DNA from: Angelakisella sp.
GTDB lineage: Bacteria; Bacillota; Clostridia; Oscillospirales; Ruminococcaceae
Length of the DNA stretch: 64,000 nucleotides
Direction: 5' to 3'
NCBI GenBank assembly: GCA_020024555.1
Contig: JAHHTQ010000001.1
Span: 124,001-188,000 of the forward strand
The position numbers and the translations under genes are program-made. Position 1 is the first letter of the stretch. Every line of letters begins with the position of its first letter. The notes beneath the pieces are model-generated. The model did not search any database and had not been told where the DNA came from. It saw only the letters and a list, made by a program, of their open reading frames with translations. Positions 35,178 through 44,043 of this stretch are shown here, piece after piece.

Positions 35178-36860
35178 ATGTCAACAAAAGCGTATTTTTC
35201 ACATGAGGAAATTAAACCGGGCAAGGCAGCTTTTTCAAAAACTCGTTCTATAATTGAGGCAGCTTTTTATGGTAATAACGTAGTTAAAGTTAATACATTA
35301 AAAGAGGCTTATGAACTGGCAAAAAATGCCCCGGGAACAGTTGTTACAGACCAAGTTGTATATAGAGGCGAAGAGTTTGGTCTAGAAAAAGATGCAAGAG
35401 TACTACTGTTTAATGACGGTTCTATAACAGGTCGTTATGCTCCTGCCCGTCGCATTACAGGTAAACCCGGCACAAACACAACAGAACTTGATAAAATAGT
35501 TATGGACGCTGTTTATGATACACGTTGGAGAACTCTATATCATGCAGAAGTGTACATAGGTCTTGATAAAGAATTTATGGTAAAAGCACATTTGCTAATT
35601 CCAGAGGGTGAAGAAAATATACTGTATAACTGGATGCTAAACTTCCAATATATGTCTGATGAATATGTAAAGATGTACAAAGATTCCAAACCTGTCGGTG
35701 ACGAACCTGATATCTATATCTTCTCTGATCCACAATGGGCAGGCGCGCCAGGAAGAGAGGACATAACAGATCCAAACTGCCTATGCTACTTTAATACAGA
35801 TACAAACTGTGCCGCTATTTTGGGTATGCGCTATTTTGGTGAGCACAAAAAAGGTACTTTGACACTGGCTTGGGCTATTGCTAACCGTAACGGTTACGCT
35901 TCATGCCATGGCGGTCAAAAAGAATATACACTTGAAGATGGTTCAAAATATGTTGCAGCCGTATTTGGTCTGTCAGGCTCAGGTAAATCTACAATTACTC
36001 ATGCTAAACATAACAATAAATATCCGTCTATCAAGGTTCTTCATGATGATGCTTTCATAATCAATGCTGAAAGTTGTTCCTCAATAGCTCTTGAACCAAC
36101 ATATTTTGATAAAACAGCTGACTATCCTATCACTTCTCCTGACAACAAATTCTTGCTAACAGCTCAAAACTGCTCAGCTACACTGGATAATGAAGGCAAA
36201 GTTGTTTTGGTAACAGAAGATATCCGTAACGGTAACGGTCGTGCGCTTAAATCAAAGCTATGGTCACCAAACCGTGTTGACAAGATAGACGCTCCTGTAA
36301 ACGCAATTTTCTGGATTATGAAAGACCCAACAATTCCACCAATAGTAAAACTAAAAGGTGCTTCTCTTGCATCAGTAATGGGCGCAACACTTGCTACAAA
36401 ACGTTCAACAGCTGAACGTCTAAAAGAAGGTGTAGATCCAAATGCTCTTGTTGTTGAGCCTTATGCTAACCCATTCCGTACATACCCACTAGTAAATGAT
36501 TACGAGAAATTTAAGACACTTGTTGAGAGCAAAAATGTTTCTTGCTACATAATTAATACTGGTGACTTTATGGGTAAAAAAGTACAACCAAAAGATACAC
36601 TTGGTGTTATTGAAGCTGTTGTCGAAGGTAAAGCTAACTTCAAAACATGGGGACCATTTAAAGATATCGAAATTTTTGAGTGGGAAGGATTTGTTCCTGA
36701 CCTTAACGATGCTGAATACGTTAAACAACTACAAGCTCGTATGAACGACCGTCTACAATATGTTGAGAGTCTAAACGAATTAGAATCAGGATATAACAAA
36801 CTACCGGAAGATGCGGCTGCCGCTATACGTGCTGTTGTTGAACAGGCAAAAACACTTTAA
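35178..36860 (+). CDS. pckA: Phosphoenolpyruvate carboxykinase (ATP)
   Basis: A 560-residue enzyme interconverting oxaloacetate and PEP with ATP. The kinase P-loop GLSGSGKST (from about residue 265) and the metal-binding segment LHDDAFII are clear; AYTRRI-like substrate loops are represented by RYAPARRITGKPG. In anaerobes it often runs in the carboxylating direction during mixed fermentation, which is inference here. AGGGGGATG precedes the start with good spacing. Leu codons are unusually often CTA or CTT compared with neighbouring genes, consistent with strong expression. Monocistronic. Confidence 0.93.
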   Translation: MSTKAYFSHEEIKPGKAAFSKTRSIIEAAFYGNNVVKVNTLKEAYELAKNAPGTVVTDQVVYRGEEFGLEKDARVLLFNDGSITGRYAPARRITGKPGTNTTELDKIVMDAVYDTRWRTLYHAEVYIGLDKEFMVKAHLLIPEGEENILYNWMLNFQYMSDEYVKMYKDSKPVGDEPDIYIFSDPQWAGAPGREDITDPNCLCYFNTDTNCAAILGMRYFGEHKKGTLTLAWAIANRNGYASCHGGQKEYTLEDGSKYVAAVFGLSGSGKSTITHAKHNNKYPSIKVLHDDAFIINAESCSSIALEPTYFDKTADYPITSPDNKFLLTAQNCSATLDNEGKVVLVTEDIRNGNGRALKSKLWSPNRVDKIDAPVNAIFWIMKDPTIPPIVKLKGASLASVMGATLATKRSTAERLKEGVDPNALVVEPYANPFRTYPLVNDYEKFKTLVESKNVSCYIINTGDFMGKKVQPKDTLGVIEAVVEGKANFKTWGPFKDIEIFEWEGFVPDLNDAEYVKQLQARMNDRLQYVESLNELESGYNKLPEDAAAAIRAVVEQAKTL

Positions 36861-37049
36861 ATTTGATATAGTCATTAGAAAATTAAGATAAGCTTATGAA
36901 TTTAATTTTATTGATAATGTAAAATAAGTAACTATGAACAATATTATATTTGTTTTTTGAGTATTGCGAGAATATTCCGGAAATTCACAACATATTTTTA
37001 AAACGTCTACTATAATTTATTATTAATATTTCCTACTATAAACCTAATA

Positions 37050-37096
37050 AATGAGCTATTGAAAATCTATTACAGATAATCAATAGCTCATTTTAT
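37050..37096. terminator. Terminator between pckA and coaBC
   Basis: AATGAGCTATTG (37050-37061) pairs perfectly with CAATAGCTCATT (37081-37092), followed by TTATTTATATATATTTTT. It lies between two convergent genes and can serve both. Confidence 0.78.
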
Positions 37097-37108
37097 TTAT
37101 ATATATTT

Positions 37109-38299
37109 TTATTTAATATGGTTAATTATTTCATCAATAATTTTATTTGCTACTTCACTTTTTGACATAATCGGCAATGCCTTTGAGGTGTCCTTTGTTA
37201 TAATCGTTACGATATTTGTATCTACACCAAAACCTGCGCCTTCAACTTTCAAATTGTTCGCAACTATCATATCCAGATTCTTTTTTAGTAGTTTTTTAGT
37301 ACTGTTTTCTATAAGGTTCTCTGTCTCCATAGAAAATCCGCAAACAAACTGATTTTCAGTTTTGTTATTTCCTATGTATGACAGTATATCATCTGTTGCT
37401 TTAAGTTTTATTTCCAATTCACTTTCGCCTTTTTTTATTTTATTATCTGCACATATTACTGGTGTAAAATCGGAAACAGCAGCCGCTTTTATGATGATAT
37501 CATAATTATTATAGATATTTTTTATTGTATCAAACATACTTTTTGCATTTTTAGTATAAATTGTTTCTATAAATGGAAGTTTTCGAAGTGTTGTAGGAGC
37601 AGATATCAATGTAACGTCAGCGCCTCTCAGCATACATTGATGAGCAATACTGTAACCCATTTTTCCTGTTGAATGATTAGTTATATATCTTATTGGATCA
37701 ATGCTTTCCTGAGTTGCTCCTGCGCTTACAAGGACACGTTTTCCTATTAAATCTTTTTTATCATTCACAGCACGTTCAATATGCGCCAATAGTGTTTCAT
37801 TATCAGGTAGCTTTCCTTTTCCGACATCACCGCAAGCAAGCAATCCTTCAAAAGAATCCACAATATCAAATCCGTCGTTTTTTAAAATTTCAATATTTCT
37901 TTGTGTTGCCACATTTTCAAGCATTGCAGTATTCATTGACGGGGCAACTATTTTTGGACATTTACAAGCTAAAATCTGTGTAGTCAAGGCATCATCAGCT
38001 ATGCCATTTGCAAGCTTTGCTATTACATTTGCCGTTGCGGGAGCAACAATAACCACATCTGTCTTTTTTGCAAGTGATATATGGTGTACATCAAAAATAC
38101 CGGTTCTTGCAAAAGTATCGGTGACACAAGGATTATTTGTAAGCGTTTCAAAAGTAAGTGGTGTAATAAATTCTTGTGCGTTTTTAGTCATAATCACATT
38201 CACATCGTAACCCTTTTTTACAAGATAGTGAGCAAAATCCGCCATTTTGTATGCGGCAATACCACCGGTTACACCTAATAGTACTGTTTTTTTATTCAT
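37109..38299 (-). CDS. coaBC: Bifunctional phosphopantothenoylcysteine decarboxylase/synthase CoaBC
   Basis: A 396-residue fusion enzyme of coenzyme A synthesis. The N-terminal flavoprotein half (VLLGVTGGIAAYK, catalytic His in DVHHISLAK, substrate clamp PSMNTAML, ACGDVGKGKLPD) decarboxylates phosphopantothenoylcysteine. The C-terminal half (VLVSAGATQESIDPIRYITN, KAAAVSDF) makes it from phosphopantothenate and cysteine. GGGAGG precedes ATG 38299. It is separated from the upstream M23 gene by a terminator. Confidence 0.96.
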   Translation of the reverse strand: MNKKTVLLGVTGGIAAYKMADFAHYLVKKGYDVNVIMTKNAQEFITPLTFETLTNNPCVTDTFARTGIFDVHHISLAKKTDVVIVAPATANVIAKLANGIADDALTTQILACKCPKIVAPSMNTAMLENVATQRNIEILKNDGFDIVDSFEGLLACGDVGKGKLPDNETLLAHIERAVNDKKDLIGKRVLVSAGATQESIDPIRYITNHSTGKMGYSIAHQCMLRGADVTLISAPTTLRKLPFIETIYTKNAKSMFDTIKNIYNNYDIIIKAAAVSDFTPVICADNKIKKGESELEIKLKATDDILSYIGNNKTENQFVCGFSMETENLIENSTKKLLKKNLDMIVANNLKVEGAGFGVDTNIVTIITKDTSKALPIMSKSEVANKIIDEIINHIK

Positions 38300-38317
38300 T
38301 TATAGCCCTCCCTATAA

Positions 38318-38355
38318 AAATAGACCTTTTCTTTTTGATAAGAAAAAGCCTATTT
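38318..38355 (-). terminator. Terminator after the M23 peptidase gene
   Basis: On the minus strand AAATAGGCTTTTTCTT pairs with AAGAAAAGGTCTATTT around a short loop, with two mismatched bases, followed by TTTTTATAGGG. It lies nine bases past the stop of the M23 gene and just before the coaBC ribosome binding site. Confidence 0.65.
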
Positions 38356-38363
38356 ATTATTTA

Positions 38364-40451
38364 TTAATCAAGTTTTAGTTTTCCCGGATATCTTCTTCCG
38401 ATAAATTCTTCCGGATTTAAAAACTTACCGTTTATAATTACTTCAAAGTGTAGATGTACGCCATAAGCGTTACCTGTTGCTCCCATATAACCCAGTAGCT
38501 GTCCTTTACGCACATATTGTCCTGCGTTTACCAGTACAGTACTCATATGCGCATATCGTGTCATTGTTCCATTACCATGGTTAATATCTACTCTCTTTCC
38601 ATAAGAACCATTAATATAATTAGTTGCGTATTTTACTGTTCCGGCTTTTGATGCCAATATAGGTGTACCAAATGGCGCGCCTATATCCATACCTGTATGT
38701 CCTGCATAGCCATAAAAACCACAAGTAAGTCTACCACCGTCAACCGGCCATATAAATGATTGTGACTTATCGCTGCCGTCAGGCATAAATTGCTGTGGTA
38801 GAAGCGTACCACGTTTTTTGACGGCGTTTTTAGGTTCACGAAGTACAGTTTCTTTAAGTCTGGTTTCGCCTACCTTTTCGCCATCAATATATACTACATC
38901 AGCAACAACTTCCTGTGTGCCTTCTCTACCATTAGAAACAACCTCAACATAACTTGTAGGATATCTGTTGTCATCTATATAATCAGTACCATAATCGATA
39001 CTTTCCTGATAGACTTCACGTTTAGTTAGTTTTATACCCAAATTCAGCTCAACATTGTCAATAGCCAATGTTTCTCCCTGATACAGCAGCGGTGTATTTT
39101 GCGCGCTTGCTTCCATTCGTTCTTCCAATTGAGGATTAAGTTTTAAGATATCATCAACCGTTGTATTGTTATTGGTCGCTATTATTTCCAAAGTATCACC
39201 ATTATTAACTTTAACGGTTTTCATCATACGTTGGTTACTCTCTATGCTGTCTTTTAGCTCCAAGATTGTTTTAACGGAGCTTAAAGGATATATACCGTTC
39301 TTTACAGTTATTTTCTTTTGAAATTCTATTCTTTCGTAATCATCATCACCACGATATTCGTCAAGTATAGAATTAATATACAGTAAAAATTCATTACCGT
39401 CTTCTACTGCGCCCAAGAAAATATCATCGATATATACGCCATCGCATTCCTGAACTTCTGTACTTACTCTTTCAAGGATACGGTTTGTCAGAGTATCTAT
39501 ATCAGTTGTCTTTTTACCATCAACAATTATCATATCAAAACTGGGTTTAACAGTTTTGAAATTACGAATATCATCATCGATAATTCTTTCTTTCATTTTT
39601 GCTTCCGCAATATAATATTCCGATTCGGAATTTACATATCCGATAACGTCACCATCATAGTTTACACGCAAAACGTAGTTAATATTATTAAAATATATTA
39701 TACAGGCAGCAAAAATTGAACAGCCAAGTATAGGTAGGATATAATCAGCTATTTTAGAAAAATTTTTCCATAATCCAGAAAAATACCAACCCAAACCCTT
39801 TATAGCATTTACAAAGCCTTTTACACCTTTTTCTCTGTTCCAAATATATTTATATTTGTAAGAAGATGTTAATTTCGCGCTTTCCTTAAACGGTGAAGCG
39901 CAATTATCGATTATTTTAGAGAATAAATTTGCAAATACTGTAAATATCTTTTTTGAGTAGTGCGGTGTATATACCGAAAAAACAGCAGATATCCGTCTGA
40001 AAACATTGTGTAAGGAATCTCCGACTATCAGCAATTTAGTACCGATATTATCTGCATAAGAGAAAAAATAGTTTAATTCATTTATGACAATACCACTTAA
40101 ATTGTTTTTAGTACTATGTTTTTTTATATTAATATCATTACTATCAGCATTTTTCTTAGATAATAAAATTTGTTCTTTTCTGATTTTGTGGATTTCCTGT
40201 TCACGTTTAATCTCGGTTTCTGATTTTGCGTTTTTCGAGAAGTCCAATGTATTTTTAAAAAAGTTATAAATATGTTCTTTTTTATTTGGTACTTTATCAG
40301 AATCTACATTATTTGCCAATACAATAGATGTATTTTCTTTGTTAATATTTTCTTTATCTGTATCTTGTATGGTAGATTCATTTATATCAATATCGCTTAC
40401 TGTGTCCAATGACAAATTATTTTCCTTTTTGTTTCTATTTATCGTATTCAT
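38364..40451 (-). CDS. M23 peptidase with LysM and G5 domains
   Basis: A 695-residue cell-wall enzyme. A charged cytoplasmic N-terminus of about 250 residues is followed by a transmembrane helix, an extracellular repeat region, a LysM-type domain (VKVNNGDTLEIIATNNNTTV), a G5 domain (YVEVVSNGREGTQEVVADVV), and a C-terminal M23/LytM domain. Zinc ligands are His585 and Asp589 (HTGMDIGAPFG) and His668 in HLHFE (666-670). It should cut peptidoglycan cross-bridges. The long cytoplasmic N-terminus is unusual for this family. ATG 40451 follows GGGAG with only two bases between, so the true initiator could be the GTG or TTG codons just upstream. Confidence 0.88.
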   Translation of the reverse strand: MNTINRNKKENNLSLDTVSDIDINESTIQDTDKENINKENTSIVLANNVDSDKVPNKKEHIYNFFKNTLDFSKNAKSETEIKREQEIHKIRKEQILLSKKNADSNDINIKKHSTKNNLSGIVINELNYFFSYADNIGTKLLIVGDSLHNVFRRISAVFSVYTPHYSKKIFTVFANLFSKIIDNCASPFKESAKLTSSYKYKYIWNREKGVKGFVNAIKGLGWYFSGLWKNFSKIADYILPILGCSIFAACIIYFNNINYVLRVNYDGDVIGYVNSESEYYIAEAKMKERIIDDDIRNFKTVKPSFDMIIVDGKKTTDIDTLTNRILERVSTEVQECDGVYIDDIFLGAVEDGNEFLLYINSILDEYRGDDDYERIEFQKKITVKNGIYPLSSVKTILELKDSIESNQRMMKTVKVNNGDTLEIIATNNNTTVDDILKLNPQLEERMEASAQNTPLLYQGETLAIDNVELNLGIKLTKREVYQESIDYGTDYIDDNRYPTSYVEVVSNGREGTQEVVADVVYIDGEKVGETRLKETVLREPKNAVKKRGTLLPQQFMPDGSDKSQSFIWPVDGGRLTCGFYGYAGHTGMDIGAPFGTPILASKAGTVKYATNYINGSYGKRVDINHGNGTMTRYAHMSTVLVNAGQYVRKGQLLGYMGATGNAYGVHLHFEVIINGKFLNPEEFIGRRYPGKLKLD

Positions 40452-40611
40452 CACTCCCAAAATATTCAAATTTAATTTAAAATATGTATATAACAGACTT
40501 ATTATATTATATTTAGCAAATAAAATCAAGTCACTAAATATTAAGTTTACCATTCGTTATTTGAAAGTTAAATAATGGTAAAAAATAAAAGTCAGCGTTT
40601 TTATCTTTTAA

Positions 40612-40640
40612 TTGACATTTAATATGAAAATACTTATACT
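40612..40640 (+). promoter_or_regulatory. Promoter of the ACT-protein/homoserine dehydrogenase operon
   Basis: TTGACA at 40612-40617 and TATACT at 40635-40640 with a 17-base spacer, in the 295-base gap between the divergent M23 and ACT genes. The rest of that gap is AT-rich with nothing recognised. Confidence 0.65.
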
Positions 40641-40746
40641 ATATAATAGTATTCACAAAATTCAAAGACAAAACAATAAAATTTTCATTTTTTAATTAAA
40701 TCTTTTGGATATTTTTCTGAAAAATATTATAATAAAGGAGTTTTGT

Positions 40747-41196
40747 ATGGATATATCAAAAAATACTTCTAATTTATTGTTAGTAGACAGTTCTGTTTTG
40801 CCTGACGTATTTGAAAAAGTTGTTGAGGCTAAAAAACTTTTGGCAATGGGAAAGGTCAAAAACAATTCAGAAGCCGCCAAATTAGCCGGTATTTCCCGAA
40901 GCGCATTCTATAAATACAAAGATTGTGTGTTTGTTCATAATCAGGAAATAGATGAAAAAGTAGTGACGATAAGCGCAAATCTTAGTGATAATCCCGGTGT
41001 TCTCTCAGGTATAATTAACGAGATAACAAAGCTTGGTGGTAATATTTTAACATTAAATCAAAATATTCCTGTTGATGGAGTAGCGCCTATTTCCATTTCT
41101 ATACGGCTGGAAAAAGATATAAATTTAAGCGCTATTACCGAAGGGTTACAAAAGTTAAGTGGTATAGTTGATTTAAAAATACGGGCAACCCGATAA
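40747..41196 (+). CDS. ACT domain protein, PheB/UPF0735-like
   Basis: A 149-residue protein with an N-terminal helix-turn-helix-like part (NNSEAAKLAGISRSAFYKYKD) and a C-terminal ACT domain (VTISANLSDNPGVLSGIINEI). This is the PheB/UPF0735 family, commonly next to homoserine dehydrogenase in Firmicutes; it probably senses an amino acid, but the effector is not established. AAAGGAG six bases before ATG 40747 sets the start. The homoserine dehydrogenase gene follows after 23 bases. Confidence 0.88.
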   Translation: MDISKNTSNLLLVDSSVLPDVFEKVVEAKKLLAMGKVKNNSEAAKLAGISRSAFYKYKDCVFVHNQEIDEKVVTISANLSDNPGVLSGIINEITKLGGNILTLNQNIPVDGVAPISISIRLEKDINLSAITEGLQKLSGIVDLKIRATR

Positions 41197-41219
41197 ATAT
41201 AGGATTTTGGGAGGATTTT

Positions 41220-42440
41220 ATGAAAATTGCAATAATGGGACATGGTGTAGTAGGTTCAGGCGTAGTTGAACTACTGAAACTTAATTCTGATTTTATAAAG
41301 CAAAAGGCAGGGGAGAGTATAGAAGTTAAAAAGATACTTGACCTAAAAGATTTTTCGGAACTTGATTATGCAGATAAATTTACAAAAGATTTCAATGACA
41401 TATTGAATGATGATGAAATAAAAATTGTTGCTGAGACAATGGGTGGTTTGAATGTTGCATATAAATTTGTAAAAGAGTGTCTCGAACACAAAAAAAGCGT
41501 AGTAACATCTAATAAAGAGCTTGTTGCGGCAAAAGGAGCGGAACTAATCGCTATTGCGCAAAAAAATAATATCAATTTTTTATTTGAGGCAAGTGTTGGT
41601 GGGGGAATACCAATAATAAAACCGTTACATTTATGTTTGGGCGCAAATGAAATAGTGGAAATAGCAGGAATACTAAATGGTACTACTAACTTTATCTTAA
41701 CGAAAATGATTGACGATAATATGAGTTTTGATGATGCACTTAAACTTGCGCAGAATTTAGGCTATGCGGAAAAAGATTCAACTGCCGATATCGAAGGGTT
41801 TGATGCGTGCAGAAAGATATGTATTTTGTCATCGCTTGCTTTTGGTAAACATATTTATCCTGAAAACGTACATTGTGAAGGAATAAAAGGTATTTCACTT
41901 GAAGATGTTGAGAATGCAAAGAAAATTGGTGGTGTAATCAAACTAATTGGACGGGCAAAACCAACAAGTGACTACAAATTGGAAATAATGGTTTCACCGT
42001 CTATTATTATGAACAACAGTCAACTTGCATCTGTAAAAGACGTGTTTAATGCAGTACTTGTACGTGGTAACGCAACGGGTGATGTAATGTTTTATGGTAA
42101 AGGCGCAGGTAAGTTGCCAACTGCCTCGGCAGTTGTATCTGATATAATAGATGTTGTGCGTGCAAAAGACAATATTGACACATTATCATGGAAAGACAGT
42201 AACGAAAATAATATTGTTCCTTATACTGATGTTGTATCCGATTTTTATATAAATATATTAAATCCCGAGCTAAAAGATATTTCTGATTTTTTTGCAAATT
42301 CCAGTATTATATCCGCTAATGAAAACAGACAAGCGTTGGTGTTAAAGAATACAACATTAAAAAGTATCAATGAAGCAGAGGAAAAACTTAATAATATAGG
42401 AATAAAAATACTTAATAAGTTAAATATTTTAGACTACTGA
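41220..42440 (+). CDS. hom: Homoserine dehydrogenase
   Basis: A 406-residue enzyme of the aspartate family pathway. The N-terminal Rossmann motif IAIMGHGVVGSGVVELL binds NAD(P). The catalytic region shows VTSNKELVAAKGAEL, FEASVGGGIPII, ILNGTTNFILTKM and AEKDSTADIEGFDACRK; the last 70 residues form an ACT-type domain for feedback by threonine. It reduces aspartate semialdehyde to homoserine for threonine and methionine. GGGAGG precedes ATG 41220. It is cotranscribed with the ACT protein, and aspartokinase lies 323 bases downstream under a structured leader. Confidence 0.96.
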   Translation: MKIAIMGHGVVGSGVVELLKLNSDFIKQKAGESIEVKKILDLKDFSELDYADKFTKDFNDILNDDEIKIVAETMGGLNVAYKFVKECLEHKKSVVTSNKELVAAKGAELIAIAQKNNINFLFEASVGGGIPIIKPLHLCLGANEIVEIAGILNGTTNFILTKMIDDNMSFDDALKLAQNLGYAEKDSTADIEGFDACRKICILSSLAFGKHIYPENVHCEGIKGISLEDVENAKKIGGVIKLIGRAKPTSDYKLEIMVSPSIIMNNSQLASVKDVFNAVLVRGNATGDVMFYGKGAGKLPTASAVVSDIIDVVRAKDNIDTLSWKDSNENNIVPYTDVVSDFYINILNPELKDISDFFANSSIISANENRQALVLKNTTLKSINEAEEKLNNIGIKILNKLNILDY

Positions 42441-42480
42441 AAAAATAATAAAAATATGTAATTAATGCATATCATTTCCT

Positions 42481-42547
42481 TGATAATACACCTCTGTTGA
42501 TTTAATAGCATAGTCTAATATATAGAGGATAAAAGTGTGTATTATCA
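42481..42547 (+). ncRNA. Structured leader element upstream of aspartokinase
   Basis: TGATAATACAC (42481-42491) pairs perfectly with GTGTATTATCA (42537-42547). Inside, CTCT (42492-42495) can pair with AGAG (42524-42527), leaving an asymmetric bulge of about nine bases and a loop. There is no T run, so it is not a plain terminator. It lies in the 323-base gap between hom and lysC. The lysine-riboswitch consensus is not recognisable. The rest of the gap, 42548-42763, is AT-rich without ORFs. Confidence 0.45.
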
Positions 42548-42763
42548 TTAAATTAACATTAATATTTTAATATTCAACTGAAAACAGATAACAAAAAACT
42601 TTTATGCACTCTTCTCTTTTGTATTGTCATATTATTGTGTTTACTTTTTTTGATGAGAATACAAATATAATTAAATATAACTATGTTTTATATTATACTA
42701 AAAAATAGTGTTTATTGGATATAGTTTATTTTATAGATATTTTATTTAATTGGGGGTACAACA

Positions 42764-43969
42764 ATGGGACTTATAGTACAAAAATTTGGCGGCAGTTCCG
42801 TAAAAGACGCAGAGCACATTATGAATGTAGCTGATATAATTACCAAAACATACAGCGATGGTAATAGTGTTGTTGTTGTTGTTTCTGCACAGGGAGATAC
42901 TACTGATGAACTGCTGGAAAAAGCGTCAGAGATTAATCCTAAGGCATCAAAGAGAGAAATGGACGTTTTATTGTCAACAGGTGAACAAATATCCATTTCT
43001 TTACTGTCAATGGCTATTGAAAAATTAGGATATCCCGTAACATCATTGACAGGTTGGCAAGCCGGATTTATTACTGATTCAACACATGGGAATAGCCGAA
43101 TAAAACGCATAGAAAAAGAAAGACTGGTAAATGAACTCGACAAAAAAAATATCGTTATAGTAGCAGGATTTCAGGGTATTAATGCTTATGATGATATAAC
43201 AACTCTTGGTCGTGGCGGTTCGGATACAAGTGCTGTTGCAATAGCCGCAGTTCTTCATGCTGATTTATGTCAAATATATACAGATGTTGATGGCGTATAT
43301 ACTGCTGATCCGCGTATCGTTCCAAAAGCAAAAAAACTTGATGAAATATCATTTGATGAAATGTTGGAACTTGCAAGTCAGGGTGCGCAAATTTTGCATA
43401 CGCGCAGTGTGGAAATGGCAAAGAAATATGGTGTAAATTTAGAAGTATTATCAAGCCTTACAAGAAGACCTGGTACAAAAATAAAGGAGGACGTTTCAGT
43501 GGAAAAATTACTTATAAAAGGTGTGGCAAAAGATGATAATATAGCAAGATTGTCAGTAGTAGGCGTACAAGATGTTCCGGGAATTGCGTTCAAGATTTTC
43601 TCTCAACTTGCAGCCAAAAAAGTAAATGTTGATATTATATTGCAATCGGTTGGGAGAGACAACAAGAAAGATATTTCGTTCACTGTATCTACAAGCCAAA
43701 AAGATGAGGCATTGGAAGTTTTGGATAGCATTAAAAATATAATTAAACCTGATGAGATAGTTGCTGATGAAGAAGTAGCAAAACTATCCATCGTTGGAGC
43801 AGGTATGCTTGCAAATCCGGGTGTAGCGGCAGGAATGTTTGAAGCATTGTCAGATGCAGGAATAAACATTCAAATGATTTCTACATCTGAAATTAAAATA
43901 TCTGTACTTATAGACAAAAAGGATACACGAAAAGCCATTGCGGCAATTCACGATAAATTTATTGTTTGA
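42764..43969 (+). CDS. lysC: Aspartate kinase
   Basis: A 401-residue aspartokinase: kinase domain with VQKFGGSSVKD, LSTGEQISISLLSMA, FQGINAYDDITTLGRGGSDTSAVAIAA and TDVDGVYTADPRI, then two ACT domains (from about residue 265) for feedback control. Length and layout match the lysine-type aspartokinase II of Bacillus subtilis. It catalyses the first step to lysine, threonine, methionine and diaminopimelate. GGGGG before ATG 42764 serves as the ribosome site. A second strong site inside the gene suggests a separately made regulatory subunit (see 43499). A terminator follows directly. Confidence 0.95.
   Translation: MGLIVQKFGGSSVKDAEHIMNVADIITKTYSDGNSVVVVVSAQGDTTDELLEKASEINPKASKREMDVLLSTGEQISISLLSMAIEKLGYPVTSLTGWQAGFITDSTHGNSRIKRIEKERLVNELDKKNIVIVAGFQGINAYDDITTLGRGGSDTSAVAIAAVLHADLCQIYTDVDGVYTADPRIVPKAKKLDEISFDEMLELASQGAQILHTRSVEMAKKYGVNLEVLSSLTRRPGTKIKEDVSVEKLLIKGVAKDDNIARLSVVGVQDVPGIAFKIFSQLAAKKVNVDIILQSVGRDNKKDISFTVSTSQKDEALEVLDSIKNIIKPDEIVADEEVAKLSIVGAGMLANPGVAAGMFEALSDAGINIQMISTSEIKISVLIDKKDTRKAIAAIHDKFIV
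43499..43969 (+). CDS. Candidate internal start: aspartokinase beta (regulatory) subunit
   Basis: Inside lysC an AAAGGAGG at 43483-43490 is followed after eight bases by an in-frame GTG at 43499. Translation from there gives 156 residues comprising the two ACT domains. In Bacillus subtilis aspartokinase II, alpha and beta subunits are made from in-phase overlapping starts in the same gene, and the position and size here are equivalent. The site is seen directly; use of the start is inferred. Confidence 0.5.
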   Translation: MEKLLIKGVAKDDNIARLSVVGVQDVPGIAFKIFSQLAAKKVNVDIILQSVGRDNKKDISFTVSTSQKDEALEVLDSIKNIIKPDEIVADEEVAKLSIVGAGMLANPGVAAGMFEALSDAGINIQMISTSEIKISVLIDKKDTRKAIAAIHDKFIV

Positions 43970-43980
43970 TATATAAGAAA

Positions 43981-44019
43981 AAACTCCCTTACCGATTTTT
44001 ATGGTATGGGAGTTTTTTA
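43981..44019. terminator. Bidirectional terminator after lysC
   Basis: AAACTCCC-TTACC pairs with GGTAT-GGGAGTTT around a short loop, with T runs on both strands. It separates lysC from the convergent coiled-coil gene. Confidence 0.85.
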
Positions 44020-44043
44020 TAGTATATTATATTGTTTATTGGT

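Noticed and set aside
35178..36860. Horizontal acquisition of pckA because of different codon use
   Set aside because: The CTA/CTT-rich Leu codons also occur in valS; strong expression of a core gene is the simpler explanation.
42441..42763. Lysine riboswitch in front of lysC
   Set aside because: The position is right, but the conserved lysine-box segments and five-helix layout could not be found; only one bulged stem is present.
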